NCBI GenBank assembly: GCA_950106755.1
Contig: OX467088.1
Span: 17,902,001-17,966,000, forward strand
Direction of reading: 5' to 3'
From: Climacium dendroides
Lineage: Eukaryota; Streptophyta; Bryopsida; Hypnales; Climaciaceae
DNA: 64,000 nt
Part shown: in pieces, positions 62,101-64,000 of the stretch
Layout: the number at the start of each line of letters is the position of its first letter
How positions within the stretch are numbered: the stretch's first letter is position 1
Translations under genes and position numbers: made by a program
Notes under the pieces: generated by a model
What the model was told of the DNA's origin: nothing
The model's input: only the letters and a program-made list of their open reading frames with translations
Database searches by the model: none

Positions 62101-64000
62101 TAGAATTTTTTTTTTGCTTTGAAATTTCTACAATATGTATAAGTGAGGAATAGCTTTAAGGCACAATAATTTTCATAACTCTTAACTACATGGTTTCATA
62201 GTTATTGTATGATATATAGTTATTGTTTTTAGCTATTGTTCCCAATAGCTAAAAACTAAACCACAATTTTAAGAAATAAAGATTCAAATTTGATTTCCTA
62301 TATTTATATACATGGAAAGCTTTTGAATCGTTCCATTTTGATTAATGAGATGAAAGTTATGAGAAGTTTTAGCTTGCTACAATTATGAAATTTCTACTGT
62401 AAAATAAACTTTGAAGCCCTTTATTTAACTTAATTTTCAATGTTTTTGAAAAAAAATTGTTGGATGTCGATTGTTTATTGCAACATTACAACCATTCGAA
62501 CTAGAATTTTTTTATTCTATTTAACTAGATTCTTAAAATTATAGTATTTTATAACATGACCAATTTGTTGTGTCAAAGGCCTAAAATCCTCATTCGTGAT
62601 TGGAGAAAAGGTTGAAATTATTTACCATCCTTTTACACCTAAAGACTAAGTCAATTTGGTGAAATGAATTTTTCATTAAAATAAGACATGATCTAATATG
62701 GGTTGAGTTTGATGAATTGGGTGTACCAAGAATGGAAGACCAATTCTATCTTGAGGCCAATGTCAAATGTCAATTAAAAAAATATATTTATAAAATATAA
62801 ATTTTTTCAACAAATTAGATCCATTGGATTTTATTCTAAAGGAAAATTGACCCAACCTTTACAATAGGTGTAAAGTGGACCTCAAAAGAGAGAGAGAGGA
62901 ATTGAAATTTTATAGGTTTTATTGAATTGCTCTAATTTCTTGGCCTCAAGGCCTTTTACATATGGAAAAATTAGTCCCAATTATAATCTTATTCTAATGA
63001 ATAGTTGAGGACAGTCTTAAGTGTAGAAAGGGTTGAAATGTATTGCATGTTGAATACGTGGCAGCAACAAGTTCTCAACCTTGTCTGAAATCAAACTTGC
63101 CTCGTGACGAAAAAACCTTGTAGCATGTCTCCTAAACACGCTTGTTTCAAAAATAAAAATAAAAGGGGCTGAAATTTCGAGCAATCGGCCTTGAGAGGAA
63201 TTGGCCCAGCTTCTAGTACGTGTAAAGCAGCCTTTAGGTTTAAGATAGCGTGCTATAAAACAGACCCTCTCCTTCATATGGAGATTAGAGATGAGGTGAT
63301 CCTTCAATGGACCACATTAACAATTGAATACATATAGGCAAAAAAAAAGTCTATTGCAAGAGCCAATCATAGTCTTTGATTTCTATACATCTCTTCACAA
63401 GTTGCAAGCGGAGAGACTTTGGGAGACCTACAGTCACAAATAGGTGCCTATGTCCTTAATCTTTGAAAATTGATAAGTAATTAAAAAATGCTTGAAAAAA
63501 CACAAAACCACTTGTAGTAGGTTCCATGTCTATTTTTCTTTCTCTGAAAAATGATATAAAAATACTTTTGTCCTTGGAAACCTATGAAAAAGGCAATGGT
63601 CGCTTATAGAATATACTACCTTAATAGAAAATTAGCACCATTCAAGAGGAGAGAGAAAAGGGGTACAGTTGACATCTCTTTCGTTTCAAGTGCGGTCAGG
63701 GTTTGTAAAATTAATGCAGTCAACAACACTGAAATTCATCACATGTGAATAAACTGATACTCCGTATTAACACACTGGCTGATTGATTTCAGTATGCTGG
63801 AAATTGATTACAGAAACAAGTTCCAGAATGAAATCAATGCTTGGAACTTTGATTTTTTTTAAAATTTTAATGTTTTTTTTATCATTTTGTAAAAACGGTG
63901 CCAATTAATGCTTGGAACTTTGAAATTACTGTTATGGGATTTTGGAATCTACAAATATTATTAAGCTTAGTTTATATTAGATAAGTATATAATAACTGAT
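59161..64000. other. AT-rich intergenic DNA
   Basis: No gene is supported. 62,280-62,510 is a relative of 50,570-50,830 (GGAAAGCTTTxGAATCxTTC, AAAATAAACTTTGAAG). A 96-codon minus frame at 63,017-63,307 and a short plus frame at 59,582-59,818 are not recognised and lack neighbouring exon signals. Confidence 0.5.

Noticed and set aside
1..64000. CRISPR arrays, bacterial operons or prophage
   Set aside because: Spliceosomal introns and plant gene families throughout. The direct repeats seen are minisatellites or MITE-internal arrays without spacer structure.

Overview
The window is nuclear DNA of a land plant. The genes have many small GT-AG introns and belong to plant families: the meiotic gene MSH5, an NPF transporter, a polysaccharide lyase family 1 pectate lyase, a plant-specific BTB protein and a lectin-receptor-kinase-like relic. 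They sit in very AT-rich, repeat-laden intergenic DNA. The BTB and pectate lyase proteins differ clearly from the angiosperm versions I remember, so a non-flowering lineage is possible, but the species cannot be settled from the sequence alone.

Layout. 1-6,900 is AT-rich, with one unexplained GC-richer island at 1,311-2,440. 7,842-17,067 (+) holds a complete MSH5 that I could splice by eye into 35 exons, all phases consistent, giving 827 codons. 17,156-17,660 is an NPF gene fragment and 19,132-19,815 a truncated, catalytically dead receptor-kinase relic. 21,400-22,941 is a broken second copy of the MSH5 5' end. 23,367-25,214 (-) is an NPF transporter with a short or unclear N-terminus. 25,856-35,978 is a 10.1-kb palindrome. 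42,973-45,473 (-) is a four-exon BTB gene with three 295-bp tandem repeats upstream. 55,296-58,595 (-) is a complete five-exon secreted pectate lyase. The remainder is AT-rich DNA with dispersed repeats, fold-back elements and minisatellites.

Two larger structures organise the left half. First, about 5,930-18,683 and 20,330-38,168 are two copies of an old tandem segmental duplication. MSH5 survives only in copy 1 and NPF only in copy 2: reciprocal loss. The paired copies also reveal two MITE insertions by their empty sites. Second, the palindrome in copy 2 resolves exactly into two 5,060-bp PIF/Harbinger-type DNA transposons. One inserted into the other in inverted orientation, 100 bp from its end, and each is flanked by its own 3-bp target duplication (AAC outside, AAT inside). 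Both copies carry a complete DDE triad and a Myb/SANT-like partner protein, and in both copies both reading frames are interrupted by a single in-frame TAG. This young palindrome lies about 640 bp upstream of the NPF gene and could act as a hairpin-RNA silencing locus; that role is inference.
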